Assembly: GCF_000151315.2 (NCBI RefSeq)
Contig: NW_011887296.1
Coordinates: 233,657 to 297,656, forward strand
Reading direction: 5' to 3'
DNA length: 64,000 nucleotides
From: Capsaspora owczarzaki ATCC 30864
Lineage: Eukaryota; Opisthokonta; Filasterea
Shown: positions 29,729 through 40,846 of the stretch, piece by piece
Numbering within the stretch: position 1 is the stretch's first letter
How the letters are laid out: every line of letters begins with the position of its first letter
Translations under genes and position numbers: made by a program
Notes under the pieces: generated by a model
The model's input: only the letters and a program-made list of their open reading frames with translations
The model's database searches: none
Told to the model about the DNA's origin: nothing

Positions 29729-31402
29729 ATGTCGGATTCAGCGACACCTGGATTTACGATCGCGCCGTTCGCCATCCAGCTCAATCTGTCTGCTGCTGGC
29801 GCTGCGGGTGCTGGATCTGCTACTACTGGAGCTGGAGCTGGAGCTGGTGCTGGTGCTGGCGGGAATGGAGCAGCATCCTTCCACCGAAGAGCCGCCGATG
29901 ATTCAGACGGCGATCCACGCAAGCGCGTTCGCCTGGACGACCATGCTGGTAGTGCTGGTACAAATGGCAGCAGTAGTAGCGGTAGTCGAAGTGTGGCCGC
30001 TGCCTTCCACGAGGACGATGCGCACGGCCCGAGCAGCGACGGCGCGATTACGACGCGCTTCTTGAGCGCGATTCAAGTCAAGTCTGCCGCCGAGGAGGCC
30101 GCAGAAGCAGCCGCAGCAGCATTGAAGGCATCCCACATCGTCATCCCGCTCATCAAGAACAACCGGTGGGGCGTTGCACTCGAGTCCCAGCCTGGCACCA
30201 ACGAGGACGCTGCTTCAAGTACCACTGGTACCACCGGTGCTGCCACTGCAATGGATGTCTCCACATCCAACGGCGAAATGCAAGCATCATCAAGAGGTAC
30301 ACCAACAAACGCAGCTGCGGGTGCGAATGGGACGTTGACCGCGGAGGAGGAAGCGGCCGCGCTCGCCCAAACCGCCTTGAGCGAGCTTTTGCAAGACAGC
30401 GCTGCCATCACAGCAGGCAATGTCGAGCAAAAGACCATCCCATTGATGATGCAGAATCGCATTCCTGGGGCAGAAAACCTCTCGAGCGAGGCGGACGTGT
30501 TTCGACTCGACGTTTCGCTGCGGCCAGACGACATTAACTACAATGCCGTGCCTGTGGAGGCTTTCGGCATGGCCATGCTGCGTGGCATGGGTGTTTCTGA
30601 CAAGGACATGATCTCTGCGCGGAACCAGCTAAAGGACGCCGTGCCACGCGCCAATCGGCTCGGCCTCGGTGCCAAACCCAAATCAGAAGCGCTCGCTAAC
30701 AACGAGCCGCCACCTACATCGGCAAAATCTGCCGCCAAGCAACAACAAGCACAGCAGGCCAAAAACGCAGCAGCAGCAGCAGCAGCAAGCAGCACAGCAC
30801 CAGCCGTCCCAGCTCCGCCAAAAAAACAAGTCGTCTTCTTGCCTGGCTTGACCAAGCGTGACGGCTCTGCACCCCCGCGTTCTGATTCCGCAACCGACGC
30901 CAACCTGGCCGAAGCCGTACGCCCGATTGAGACGGTGTCCATCCCTGCTGCAGCATCAAGCCGTCCGGCTGCGATGCCTCCTGCTCGACCTCCGCTTCCT
31001 TTCGCCCCCTTTGCTTTTAAAACGTCGTGGCTGGCAGAAAACCTTCGCGTGCGTGTTGTGAGCAGAAGCTACAAGGATGGCAAGTACGACGGAGTGAAGG
31101 TTGTCTTGACTGAAATCGACCGAGAACGTCTCGACCGCTTTATCTGCAAAACCGAGGACGACCGCACGCTGACCGACTTGCGGGAGCGCGACCTAGAATC
31201 TGTCGTTCCGCGCGAGATTGGTGCCAAAGTACTGATTCTTAGCGGCACCGAGCGGGGCCGGATTGGTCTGCTTCACGACCGCGATTCGTCGCGTCAGCGA
31301 GTCAAGGTCAAGCTGCCGTCCGAGCCGTTCATGGCGACTCTTAATTTTGACGAAGTGTGCGAGATTGCGGCGCAATTGCCCGGCAATGCTGCTCGCCGAT
31401 GA
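29729..31402 (+). CDS. GPKOW: GPKOW/Spp2 spliceosomal G-patch and KOW protein
   Basis: Single exon, about 557 residues from the ATG at 29729 (MSDSATPGFTIAPFAIQL); an earlier in-frame ATG at 29678 would add 17 residues. Blocks match human GPKOW in order: HIVIPLIKNNRWG, TIPLMMQNRIPG, INYNAVPVEAFGMAMLRGMG (G-patch start), RLGLGAK, then FKTSWLAENLRVRVVSRSYK, and the C-terminal KOW-bearing GAKVLILSGTERGRIGLLHD. GPKOW works with the helicase DHX16/Prp2 in spliceosome activation in the nucleus. The G-patch is degenerate: after RGMG the glycine-rich GxGIG part is replaced by VSDKDMISA. A first KOW is not evident. Low-complexity Ala/Gln and Ser/Thr tracts separate the blocks. Confidence 0.9.
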   Translation: MSDSATPGFTIAPFAIQLNLSAAGAAGAGSATTGAGAGAGAGAGGNGAASFHRRAADDSDGDPRKRVRLDDHAGSAGTNGSSSSGSRSVAAAFHEDDAHGPSSDGAITTRFLSAIQVKSAAEEAAEAAAAALKASHIVIPLIKNNRWGVALESQPGTNEDAASSTTGTTGAATAMDVSTSNGEMQASSRGTPTNAAAGANGTLTAEEEAAALAQTALSELLQDSAAITAGNVEQKTIPLMMQNRIPGAENLSSEADVFRLDVSLRPDDINYNAVPVEAFGMAMLRGMGVSDKDMISARNQLKDAVPRANRLGLGAKPKSEALANNEPPPTSAKSAAKQQQAQQAKNAAAAAAASSTAPAVPAPPKKQVVFLPGLTKRDGSAPPRSDSATDANLAEAVRPIETVSIPAAASSRPAAMPPARPPLPFAPFAFKTSWLAENLRVRVVSRSYKDGKYDGVKVVLTEIDRERLDRFICKTEDDRTLTDLRERDLESVVPREIGAKVLILSGTERGRIGLLHDRDSSRQRVKVKLPSEPFMATLNFDEVCEIAAQLPGNAARR

Positions 31403-31790
31403 CCCTTGCTTAGTGGATGCGAGTTGAATATTTGTACTTTTGGGACATTACAGAAGAAACGAGGTAGCGGGCGGCAGCTCGCTGTGTTGGTGCTTATTCA
31501 ACCATTGCTGTTGTACTTGATTCATGTGTGTATACTAAAGCATTGATGAGTTTGGACCATGACCCGAATACAGGACAGCAGCTTTCGGCGAGATCGCTGC
31601 CCTGTCGTATCTCGTTTCATTCACGACTTGAAAACCCAGCATTACAGACCCTCCCGGGCTTCTCCCCAAAGCATCCGAACGTTGACCTCAAGCAGAACGA
31701 AAGAGAACGTGAAAGAAGCCATTTTGAAGCCAATTTTTTTTCCAGTCCCTTTTTTTGTTTTGTTGGTTTTTTTTCTGCTTGTGCTCTCAA
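31403..31790. other. Intergenic: GPKOW 3' end and promoter of next gene
   Basis: About 390 bases, both genes on the plus strand. A pyrimidine-rich tract (31734-31775) directly precedes the next ATG. Confidence 0.5.
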
Positions 31791-33432
31791 ATGAAGGCCA
31801 TTCTCGCTACTCTTGCGCTCGTCGCTCTTCTTGGCAACAGTGCCTTCGCCGTCACCTGCGGACGGACCATCACTTACACTGAGGTCGACGAGGCCGACTA
31901 CTCATGGACGTACTCGGTGACCCCCGGCGCGCACCCGCTCGGCTACGACGTTGCGACTTACATGATGGGCGAGAACGTCTGCATCAACTTTGCGGGTGTC
32001 CAGGGCAAGATGATTGAGATTGCCATCGAGACCTTCACCAACGGCGCCACTGCTTGGTACGTGCACCGCGCTCTATTGAAGCAGAAGGAGAAGCAAAGAA
32101 GAAGAAGGAAAAACAAACCAAAAAAAAAAAAAAAACCAAAAAAACAAACCATGTTCGCTCTGCAAGAAAAAGCTGGCCTCGTTCGTTAGCTGCTTCGTAA
32201 AGCAAGCACGATATAACGCAAACAAATCGTCTAGTGGTTAAAAAAATTGCGGATTTTTTTGAAAACATGGGAAACAAACGCGTGTCTTTTTTTTTTCCGG
32301 TTCTTTTTCTCTGTGAGCGCGACGTCGTGCGGTCGTGCGCCTCACATGCTCGGAAAGCCCGTCGTCTCTGCTTTCGAGTGCACCTGGGCGCAGGGCGCGG
32401 GACACTGAAGACAAAGCGCAGCTCGCTCGAAAGTAAAAAAAAAAAGCAAAAAAAAAAAAACAAAAACAAAACAACAAGATTTTTTTAATAACTCGTTCTT
32501 TGTCTCTTCTTCTTCTTCTTCTTCTTCTTCTTCACTCGCGACCCAGCCTCAGGCGGTTCTTGTGCTCTGGCTTGTGATACTTGCCAACTTGCTTCGCACC
32601 CAGCAGGGCAACGAGCAGCTCGATAGAAACAAAAAACCCCACTTTTTCATTTTTTTTAAAACAAAAAAACCCACAAACCCGAGAAAGGCAGCCTTTTTTT
32701 TTTTTTTTTTTGAACTTTTGTAGTATTTTTTTATTTTTGTTTTTCGCGGTTTCTTTATTATTATTATTATGAGCCGTGGGAAGTTGAATTGTATGGAAAA
32801 CCATTGGAAGACGACTTTTTGCACCCTCGCTTCTCCTGTTGCCCCCATTCCGCCTGCCGCTCCTCATGGCAACTCACAGAAGCGACTGGTGATTTATGGC
32901 GCTGAGAGACGCGCCGCGGGAGCAATTGCTCTGAAAGTACCGCTGCTTTGGTCTGCATTGGACTTTTTTTGCTGACTTTTTTTTTGTCCCACTCTTTTTC
33001 ACAAACAACAACAGCATCTCGGACAGCGACTCCTTCCTCGCCACTACCAACGTCGTTCCCACCCAATGCGGCGTCAACCGCGTCAGCACTTGCTTTGACT
33101 CGCCCGACGACAACACGCTGAGCTTCTTTGTGTACACGACTTCCGACGAGACCGACTTTACCTTCTTCTACCGCATCCGCACCTCGAACATCAAGCGCAC
33201 CGACAACCAGAACGACGCTGTTGCCAACGCTGCCATGTGGTGCGCCATGCTTGGCTCCAAGAACACCACCGCCTACCCCAAGGATCTCCTTGCCGGCGGC
33301 ATTAGCACTGACAACTTTAACACCAACCCCATCGCCCAAAACTTGGACGGCAGCGCCGCCTCAACGTTCGCGACCTTCGCCCTCATGCCTCTGATTGCTG
33401 CAGTGGCTGGTGTTTTCGCCATCCGTGCATAA
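31791..33432 (+). CDS. Small secreted protein, probable GPI or C-terminal anchor
   Basis: Two exons (31791-32056 and 33015-33432) join in phase to 227 residues. Signal peptide MKAILATLALVALLGNSAFA, cleaved before VTCGRT. The mature domain has Cys in TCGR, NVCINF, the split codon TG/C (ACISDSD), QCGV, STCFDS and MWCAML, which suggests disulfides. It ends in a hydrophobic segment (FALMPLIAAVAGVFAIRA) with no cytoplasmic tail, as in GPI-anchored proteins. The 958-bp intron is unusually long for this window and full of A/T homopolymers and a (CTT)n tract. No family recognised; a cell-surface role is inferred. Confidence 0.8.
32506..32533. repeat. (CTT)n microsatellite in intron
   Basis: About nine CTT units within the long intron of the secreted-protein gene, among several A and T runs of 10-20 bases. 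Confidence 0.9.
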
Positions 33433-35001
33433 AGTCCTTCGTCCTCCCGTCCGCTCTATCGTAACGGCTCGAGCTGATTGATTCGGTCGCCCGCTACTGA
33501 TACCGGCCTTAGCGTTCACTTCCACCTGCCCCCCTTCTCTCCTTACCTTTTGTGTCTAGTTATTCATTTTTTTGTTTCTGCTGTCTGCGACCATTCCCAT
33601 TGATTGGTCTTGAAACTGCCTGTTTTTTTTTTTTTCCTTCTTCTTCTTTTCCTTGTTGGTTTTGCAACCCACTTTCCACGGAGCGACGGTCATCCTTCAC
33701 TCCGTATTCAACATCTCTCGAGCTTGTGCGCCGTGTCCGCTGGCGGACTTGGATGACTTGAAACAAAGCCAAAAGCCCCCTTTTTTTGAGTGTTTTTGGT
33801 TTTCTATGTTACGCGAAAACAAGCTGTTGGTCCTTGCCTGCTGGAAAGTCCGAGTGTCAAATGCCGTCTCTTCAAGATTGAAAGAAAAGCTGGAGCAGCT
33901 TTGAGTGTTGGTGTGAATGATCGTTTGTCAGCTGTGCTCGTTTTTGTTAAAAAATCGATAAAAGATTTTTCTGTTCTTGACTCATTGTTGCGACCCCCTC
34001 TTTTTTCGTCATGAAAGCGGCAGCTTTCTTTAACAGTGCTTTGGATGAGTGATGCTAAAATTTCAAATGGAAAATTGCGAATGAAACCAAAGAACAACAA
34101 CAACACCGCTGTTGTGATGGTGTAATTTTCTCCCACAGCCACCCCTCCCATTCAAGCGAAGCTTCATTGGCTCCAGTCTCGGCTGTAACTGCCCGAGTTG
34201 GTCGTGACCAATGCAATCAACGCAAACGAGCGCCGTGGCTTGTGAAGCAACCAAGCTCTGACGAGTTCCACCGGGAGGAGCTTTGGTGCGAAAAAACCAA
34301 CAAAAAAATTCGCTTACGTCGTTCGACGCTTGCCCAAGTCTCCATCTCGTCACGAGCAATGCTGTGGAGGTTCCTCGAATGAAAACAGGTACTCTCGTTC
34401 CTTGCGCGTGGAGCGACCGAGCCCGAGCGGCGATTGGAGTGCCAAATCGCCGTGGCAAGAGTCAAGGTAACACCTGCGTGGTAATGTGATAAACGCATCC
34501 ATCATTGCAAAATCAACACATGCAATCGTTTATGATTCATCGCTTTGTTTTGTTTGCTTGTTGGTTGCACTTGTTTCCACTGGGGGAAAAAGGCCGATTT
34601 TCAACTGCTCGCTTTTCAACTGCCATCGTGCGATCGAAGTTGTTTTACCTGCTGTTTAATTGTGTCTCCGTGGGGCGTTGTTTTTTTGTTGTTTCGACGC
34701 ACATTTTGTCTCTGCCAAGATCCATTGACCTACTTTGGCAACGGGATCTAACACATTTCCACTTTGCGCGTTTCCTCCATCTTGCCGACTGGATTCACAC
34801 GCACTTGATTGGCTTCTTGCTTCACGATTCTCATGATGACGCCTTGTAAACAATCCTTCTTCTCGCTCTGCTGCTCTATCCTGTCCTCATCGTGGACGTT
34901 AATTATTTGCAGTCAGTCGTTTTGATAGTTACCTGTTTTTTTTTTGTTTTTTTTTTTCAAACACTAACAACAGCTTTTTTTTTTTTTACCCATTTTCCCC
35001 T
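33433..35001. other. Intergenic: no gene seen
   Basis: About 1.57 kb between two plus-strand genes. Open frames are short (at most 131 codons) and none shows a domain, signal peptide plus body, or splice support. T-rich tracts lie at 33625-33655 and 34938-34988, the latter directly before the next start. Confidence 0.5.
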
Positions 35002-38000
35002 ATGCGAATGCTGGCGCGGCTTGGGCGAGTGCTCTCGCTGCGCAGGCGGATTCCAGTCGTTGCTGTTGCGCTCTGCATGATGGTCATGTTCTCGACATAC
35101 ACGCTGGTGGCGTGGCGCGGTCCCGGGATGGGCGCGCTGGGAGAAGGGGCGGATTACGAGCTTTTGCGTGAGCAACGCCATCTCGCTGGGGTCAAGGTCC
35201 ATCCTCCGCAACGGGCAACGCTGGAGGAGCCTGACGCCGGGGTGCCGCTGGGACTCAGGCGGAAGTCTGTCGAAGACATTGACCGCTTTCTGCAGGAGGA
35301 GGACGAGGAGCTCGCTGCTCCCATGGGGGTGAATCACCCTGGCAGGCGTGATGCTGCTGACATACGTGCGCCGTTGTACAGCAACGCAGCGGCGGGAGCA
35401 GCAGAGCAACTAGCACAGGCAGCTCTTGACGCCGAGGCTGACGCAGAAGAGGCGCTGGTGGAGGAGCAGGTGCGGCGCCTGGAGGAGCGCAACAAGCACG
35501 AGCAACTGGCCGCGGCTGCTGCTGCGCCATTACAGCAGGGTGTCATGCAGGTTTACACTTACGAGGCTTTGGAGGCGTTCCTGGGCAACACTGGTGAGCA
35601 TGTGCACCAGCATCCCAAATGGCTCGAAGATCTCCTGAAACTGCAAAACGGGGACCACTCGCACGAGCACGAGCACGAGCCAGAGCACGACGATTACTTC
35701 TTGCTCACAGGAGCAGCAGCAGACGACAGCACTGAGCACCCGTACCACGCGTCCCACATCTCACTCCAGCCCGACCTCGTGTCCGTCGTACTACCCGTGT
35801 TCAATGGCGCACAATCGTACTTGAAAGAGGCTGTTGAATCCATCTTCAAGCACCAGGTTGACGCAGGCCCGCTGGAGCTCATTGTCGTTGACGACGGCTC
35901 GACAGACCAGACAACCGTCCAGTATCTTCGCGAGCTCGAAGCAGACGCCGAACTCCAACGTCTTCGACAATCGTCAGCTGGGAATCACGCACCAAGTCCT
36001 TCCTTGAAGATCATCCGTCAAACCAACACGGGGCTGCCTGGAGCGCTCAATGCTGGCTTTGATGCGGCGCGTGGCACGTTGCTCACCTGGATTTCCGCTG
36101 ACAACATCCAGCTTCCCTTGTTTGTGGCCACCCTTCGTCGTGCTCTAGAGTCCCACGAAGAGGCAGACTTTGCCTACGCAGACTTTATCAACATGGACGC
36201 CAACGGCGTCGATACGTCTCGCCAGGTGGTCGGCACCTTGACAATGAGTTACGCTCAAATCATCAGCCGGAACTATGGCATGGCCTCGTTCATGTACCGT
36301 CGTCGCTGCGCAGACGCAGTTGGCAAATACGACACGAGTCTCATGGGCACCGAAGACTGGGACTATTGGCTGCGGGTGCGCCACAACTGCGGACCCTGGG
36401 TGTACGCCCCCGTTCCTCTCGTGCGCTACCGCCGACATCCTCTCTCCATGAGTGCCACAATCAAGCTCGACCCCATCAGGCACCGCACGCGACAGAAGGC
36501 AATCGTCAATGCCGCTGTCGTTAGCGACACCCTGGCAGCAGCGTGGGGTGGTCCTGTCCAGGCGACGGCCAACACTCCAGGAAGCGCAGCCACGTTGGAG
36601 CCCGCTGCCATCAAGGCGATCAATTCTGGCGTCTTGAGCTCCGCGGCTCTATTCTCTAGCAACCTCGCTGCAGCGGCTCAAATCAGCGACTACCGCGCCG
36701 CCCAAGACATCTTGTACTTTGCACGCGGAGTGGATACCACGCTTCTGGCTTTGGGGAGACGACACCTTGAGCGGTGTCAAAGCAGCCCACAACAGGTTCT
36801 CGATCACTCTTCACGCAACCTGGCATTGTTATGCGCCATCAATCTTGCCGTGTTGGACGTGAACGCGGGCCATGTCGAAGTGGCTCGCACCGCTCTTGAG
36901 CAGATTACACAAGAAGTGAGCAGGATGTCCCCTTCTCCGTACAGTCGCCAGCTGAGCCGAGCACGCACAGTGCTCGAAGCAGCCGAGGCTGCTGCTGCTC
37001 GGTCGCAATCTCCAAAGGCGATTGCCACCTCGAACATTCCTGACCTGGTCGCCGCCGAGCCGTTCCTTCGTGGGGACATGAAGGAAACCGAGGCTATGGC
37101 AAAGGATTTGCAACAACGGCAAACCTATGTGTGCGCCTTCGGCTGCGGGCTGGTCGGGCCGCTACGCTGGACACAAGAGCTCAATGCTGGCGCGCAGCTC
37201 GATCTGAGCAAGTCCTCCATGGTGGACGCGCCCATCCAGGCTCCGACTCTGCCTGGCCGACTCAAGCGTCAGTCTCTGGCCGTTCTCGCCTTGGGTATCC
37301 CCCTTGGGGAGGCTACCGCTTCCATCAATCCGTTTGGCATGTTCCGCCACGTTTTTGTCATCAGCACCCATGCATCGAGCATGGAAGGCAAAAATGTCGC
37401 CCACTGGGAAGCAAGCAGCCAAGCCACGAGCACCCTCGACGGCGACTGTGCTCTCGATGTCATTTGCCTTGGCCCAGAGACTGTCAATCCATCAGCCATA
37501 GCATCCATCATCGAACACCTCAAGGTCGGTGTTGTGCACGTCGTCACTCGCATCGATTATCGCGAGGGCGACGCGCATCACATGCCAGCGCGCTGGTGGG
37601 AAGTCATTGCTCACATTCGCGAGCACAGACCTTCGATGCGAATCATGACCACGCTCCTCCCGCATGGAGAAGATGCGCTCGTTCCGAATGTCGACGCCAT
37701 TTGGGCTGCTGACCTTGCCAAACGCCAAGTCGCCGTTCACGCCGAGCAGGACGATCCCCTTTCCAAGATGAGCGACGTCGAGCGCATTCAGGCCGAGGCG
37801 CTTTTGTGGGTCGACACGCTCAAGCATCACGTCAGCCTCGTAGTAGCCCACGATGCCACTACGGCTGCTGCTTTGGTACCGCTCTTATCTGCTGCACGTG
37901 TGTATCATGGATGGAGTTCTGTCGGTGGCGGCAGTAGTGCTCGTGCTGCTGCCACTTTGCAAGAAGCACTTTCTCCGCAATTACCTCAGGGTATCCTCTA

Positions 38001-38034
38001 TCGCACTGCATTGGCTACAGAGTCGATTGCATAG
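35002..38034 (+). CDS. Type II membrane glycosyltransferase, family 2
   Basis: Single exon, 1010 residues. A short basic N-terminus is followed by a membrane anchor (VVAVALCMMVMFSTYTLVAW, about 14-36), which gives the type II topology of Golgi transferases. After a stem rich in Ala/Glu (and a His/Glu patch at about 217-230) comes a GT2 fold at about 257-490: VSVVLPVFNGAQSYLKEAVE, LIVVDDGSTD, NTGLPGALNAGFDAARG, WISADN in place of DxD, and GTEDWDYWLRVRHN, the ED motif expected for the catalytic base. About 500 more residues follow; the last part (FRHVFVISTHASS to AARVYHGW) alternates strands and helices like a second Rossmann-type domain, but I cannot name it. Donor and acceptor are unknown. 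Confidence 0.85.
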   Translation: MRMLARLGRVLSLRRRIPVVAVALCMMVMFSTYTLVAWRGPGMGALGEGADYELLREQRHLAGVKVHPPQRATLEEPDAGVPLGLRRKSVEDIDRFLQEEDEELAAPMGVNHPGRRDAADIRAPLYSNAAAGAAEQLAQAALDAEADAEEALVEEQVRRLEERNKHEQLAAAAAAPLQQGVMQVYTYEALEAFLGNTGEHVHQHPKWLEDLLKLQNGDHSHEHEHEPEHDDYFLLTGAAADDSTEHPYHASHISLQPDLVSVVLPVFNGAQSYLKEAVESIFKHQVDAGPLELIVVDDGSTDQTTVQYLRELEADAELQRLRQSSAGNHAPSPSLKIIRQTNTGLPGALNAGFDAARGTLLTWISADNIQLPLFVATLRRALESHEEADFAYADFINMDANGVDTSRQVVGTLTMSYAQIISRNYGMASFMYRRRCADAVGKYDTSLMGTEDWDYWLRVRHNCGPWVYAPVPLVRYRRHPLSMSATIKLDPIRHRTRQKAIVNAAVVSDTLAAAWGGPVQATANTPGSAATLEPAAIKAINSGVLSSAALFSSNLAAAAQISDYRAAQDILYFARGVDTTLLALGRRHLERCQSSPQQVLDHSSRNLALLCAINLAVLDVNAGHVEVARTALEQITQEVSRMSPSPYSRQLSRARTVLEAAEAAAARSQSPKAIATSNIPDLVAAEPFLRGDMKETEAMAKDLQQRQTYVCAFGCGLVGPLRWTQELNAGAQLDLSKSSMVDAPIQAPTLPGRLKRQSLAVLALGIPLGEATASINPFGMFRHVFVISTHASSMEGKNVAHWEASSQATSTLDGDCALDVICLGPETVNPSAIASIIEHLKVGVVHVVTRIDYREGDAHHMPARWWEVIAHIREHRPSMRIMTTLLPHGEDALVPNVDAIWAADLAKRQVAVHAEQDDPLSKMSDVERIQAEALLWVDTLKHHVSLVVAHDATTAAALVPLLSAARVYHGWSSVGGGSSARAAATLQEALSPQLPQGILYRTALATESIA

Positions 38035-38292
38035 GCCTGTATACATGGCCACTTGTTTTTTTTTTAAATTTATTTATGAATATTTTGTGTGTATGGCCGC
38101 TTGTTGCAATATGTCGGGGGGTGTCAATTCTTGTCATTTTTGTCATCGTCGCTCTCTACCTCTTTCTCACCACTCAGTACAAAGCATTTTGCAACCCTTG
38201 TAACACCAAAACAGTGAAATGCATGAGAATGGCAGAGCAAAAGAGATGCATGAAGGCTTCCGAACTCTGTTCCAATCATCAGCGCCAGTTTG
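38035..38292. other. Convergent 3' region
   Basis: 258 bases between the 3' ends of the glycosyltransferase gene (plus) and the LRR receptor gene (minus). A T-run sits at 38057-38067. Confidence 0.5.
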
Positions 38293-40795
38293 CTAGTTTG
38301 CGATCGACGCGTAGTCGCTATTCTCGGTCTGCGTCGAAGGTACAACTGCGACTGTCGCGTAAGGGGTTGCTGCTGACTCTGGCGGCGGACGAACCGACGA
38401 GGGATTGGGCAGCGAAGGATCGGCGTACTCGACACCGGATCCAGTCGTGGACGCTTCGGTATAGAGCAGTTCCGACGCGCCTGGGGAAGCTGGGGGCTTT
38501 GAGCCGACATCCTCGTACAAGGCTTGAGCGGGAGTAGCAGACGCCGTTTCGTACGTCTGCTCGGATGGCACAACAGTGATCGCCGAGTACGTGGTTGGTG
38601 TGGAAGCGGGCTGCACACGAACAGACGATGCGTTAGGCAGCAAAGGATCCGCATACTCGACACCGCTGCCTGACGCTTGCATTGAACTGGGCGCAACCGC
38701 AGATGCTTCGGCATACACCTGTTCCGACAAACCGACTGGAGGAGCCTGGGGCGTCGAGCCAACATTCTCGTACAAGGCATGGTTGCCAGCGGCAGACAAA
38801 GCTTCATAGGTTGGATTCACAACGTTGGACACAGTGCCGCGGTAATCAGCAGACTGGTAAGTCGGTTCTGAGGCGGATACAGATTCGCGTGGTTTGGTGG
38901 CTGTGCTGATGACTGGCAATGATTTTGGTGCGCGACGACGCCGAAGAGCCACAGCCAGCGCAGCCAACAAGATAAGAGCTAACAGGCCAAGAATCACTCC
39001 GAGAATGATCGGCCATGACTCTGAGTCACTTGAGCCTTTCGGAGCATTGGACGCAGCAGATGCAGCAGATGTCTGCCACGCAGACGAAGCACTGGCTGCT
39101 GATGCGGATGCCTGGGATGCAACCGAGGCTGACGACTCTGCAGCGATGGAAGCAAAGGATGCCGAGGTCGCGGAAACTTCAGAAGCGACAGAGGCGGATG
39201 ACGCGCTTGCAACTGACGCGACAGATGCGGATGACGCGCTCGCCGCGGTTGCAATAGAAGCTGAAGATGCCGTCGCGACGGAAGCATCAGATGCCGAGAT
39301 GGCGGAAGCATCAGAAGCAAACGACGCGGACACCTCAGAGGCAATTGAAGCTGAAGACGCAGCAACGAGGGAAGCAAGCGATGCGGAGACCTCGGAGGCA
39401 AGTGACGCTGAAGACACAGAAGCAATTGAAGCCGAGGATGCCGTGGCGACGGAAGCAAAGGATGCAGAGGTTGCGGAAACATCGGACGCAACAGATGCAG
39501 ACGCTTGTGATGCAATTGACGCAGTAGCGAGGGAAGCAAAGGATGCCGACATGGCAGAGGTGGCGGAAAGACGAGAAGCAATCGAGGCAGAGGCGGTCGA
39601 GGCAGTCGCACCGGATGCGACTGAAGCTGAAGAGACGGACGCGACTGCCGCAGAAGCGACTGAAGCGATTGAGGCAGACGCGACGGAAGCGACTGAGATA
39701 GAAGCGATGGAAGCAAGCGGAACGCATGATCCACTCAACACGCCATATCCGTCATAGCACTGAGTGCACGCAGCGGATGATGTGCAGAGCAGACAATCGA
39801 TCGGGCAGCACGACCCGTTCCCAACAGCATAGCAAGTAGCACAGACGGTATCACATTCTGCAATTCACAAGTCAGCGAACGGATCACTTGAAGATTTTAT
39901 CACCCCGGACAACTTACGGTATGGTTCGGATGCACTGCCGTATGTGCTGGGCGGAGCGATAGTATTCCCACCAAAGGTAAAGTTGTTGGGGCTCAGCACT
40001 GGAGATATGGTCGACAAGCGCAAACCATTGGGCAAGCCTTGAAACAGACCAGGCGGCAAAGTGGTTAATGGAGTGTTACTCAAATGCCTAAGAGTAACTT
40101 GAAATGAGAAGTGCATTCAACACGCGCAATAAGGGGGCTTGCTTACAAGGCAGTCAGCGCAGTCAGGCCTGTGAATGCAGAGCCAGAAATACTGGCGATT
40201 GGATTGTAGTGCAGAGCCCTACGATAGTGTCGGCGACGAGTGAGCCGTTTGTGGATGATTGTTGTTTTGCCTTTGCTCGCTTACAAGACAGTCAGCGCAT
40301 TCAGACCCGCAAATGCGTTCGCCGAAATGCTGGTTATCTTGGTGGAGGATAGATCCCTGCGGATAGAGTTGCAAACGAGTGAGCTACCTCTGCGTGATTC
40401 CTCCCATCTTTGCTTGCTTACAAGTTCCTCAGCGCAGACAAGCTTGTGAGTGCAGAAGTGGGAACACTGGTGAGTGGGTTACCGGACAGCCATCTACAGA
40501 TCGAGTCGCAAAGACGAGTGAGCCCATATGTGCGATTCGTCCTATCGTTGCTTGCTTACAAGACGATCAGCGCATCCAGGCCGGTGAATGCAGCGGCTGG
40601 AAGGTTGGTGAACTGGTTGCTGGAAAGGTACCTACATGGAGAGTTGCTAACGAATGAGCCGTTTCGCAGCGCTTCTTCATGTTTGTCCTTGCTTACAAAT
40701 GCTGTAGCGCAGCCAGATCTGTGAATGACGACGCGGGGATGCTGCTCAGCTGGTTGCTTTGCAAATATCTACACAAAGAGTTGCCAGCAAGTGAG

Positions 40796-40846
<51 letters not shown>

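Noticed and set aside
38894-39757. 287-codon plus-strand frame of Ala/Glu/Asp/Thr
   Set aside because: Opposite strand of the Ser/Ala stalk of the LRR receptor; the receptor has signal peptide, membrane helix and in-phase exons.
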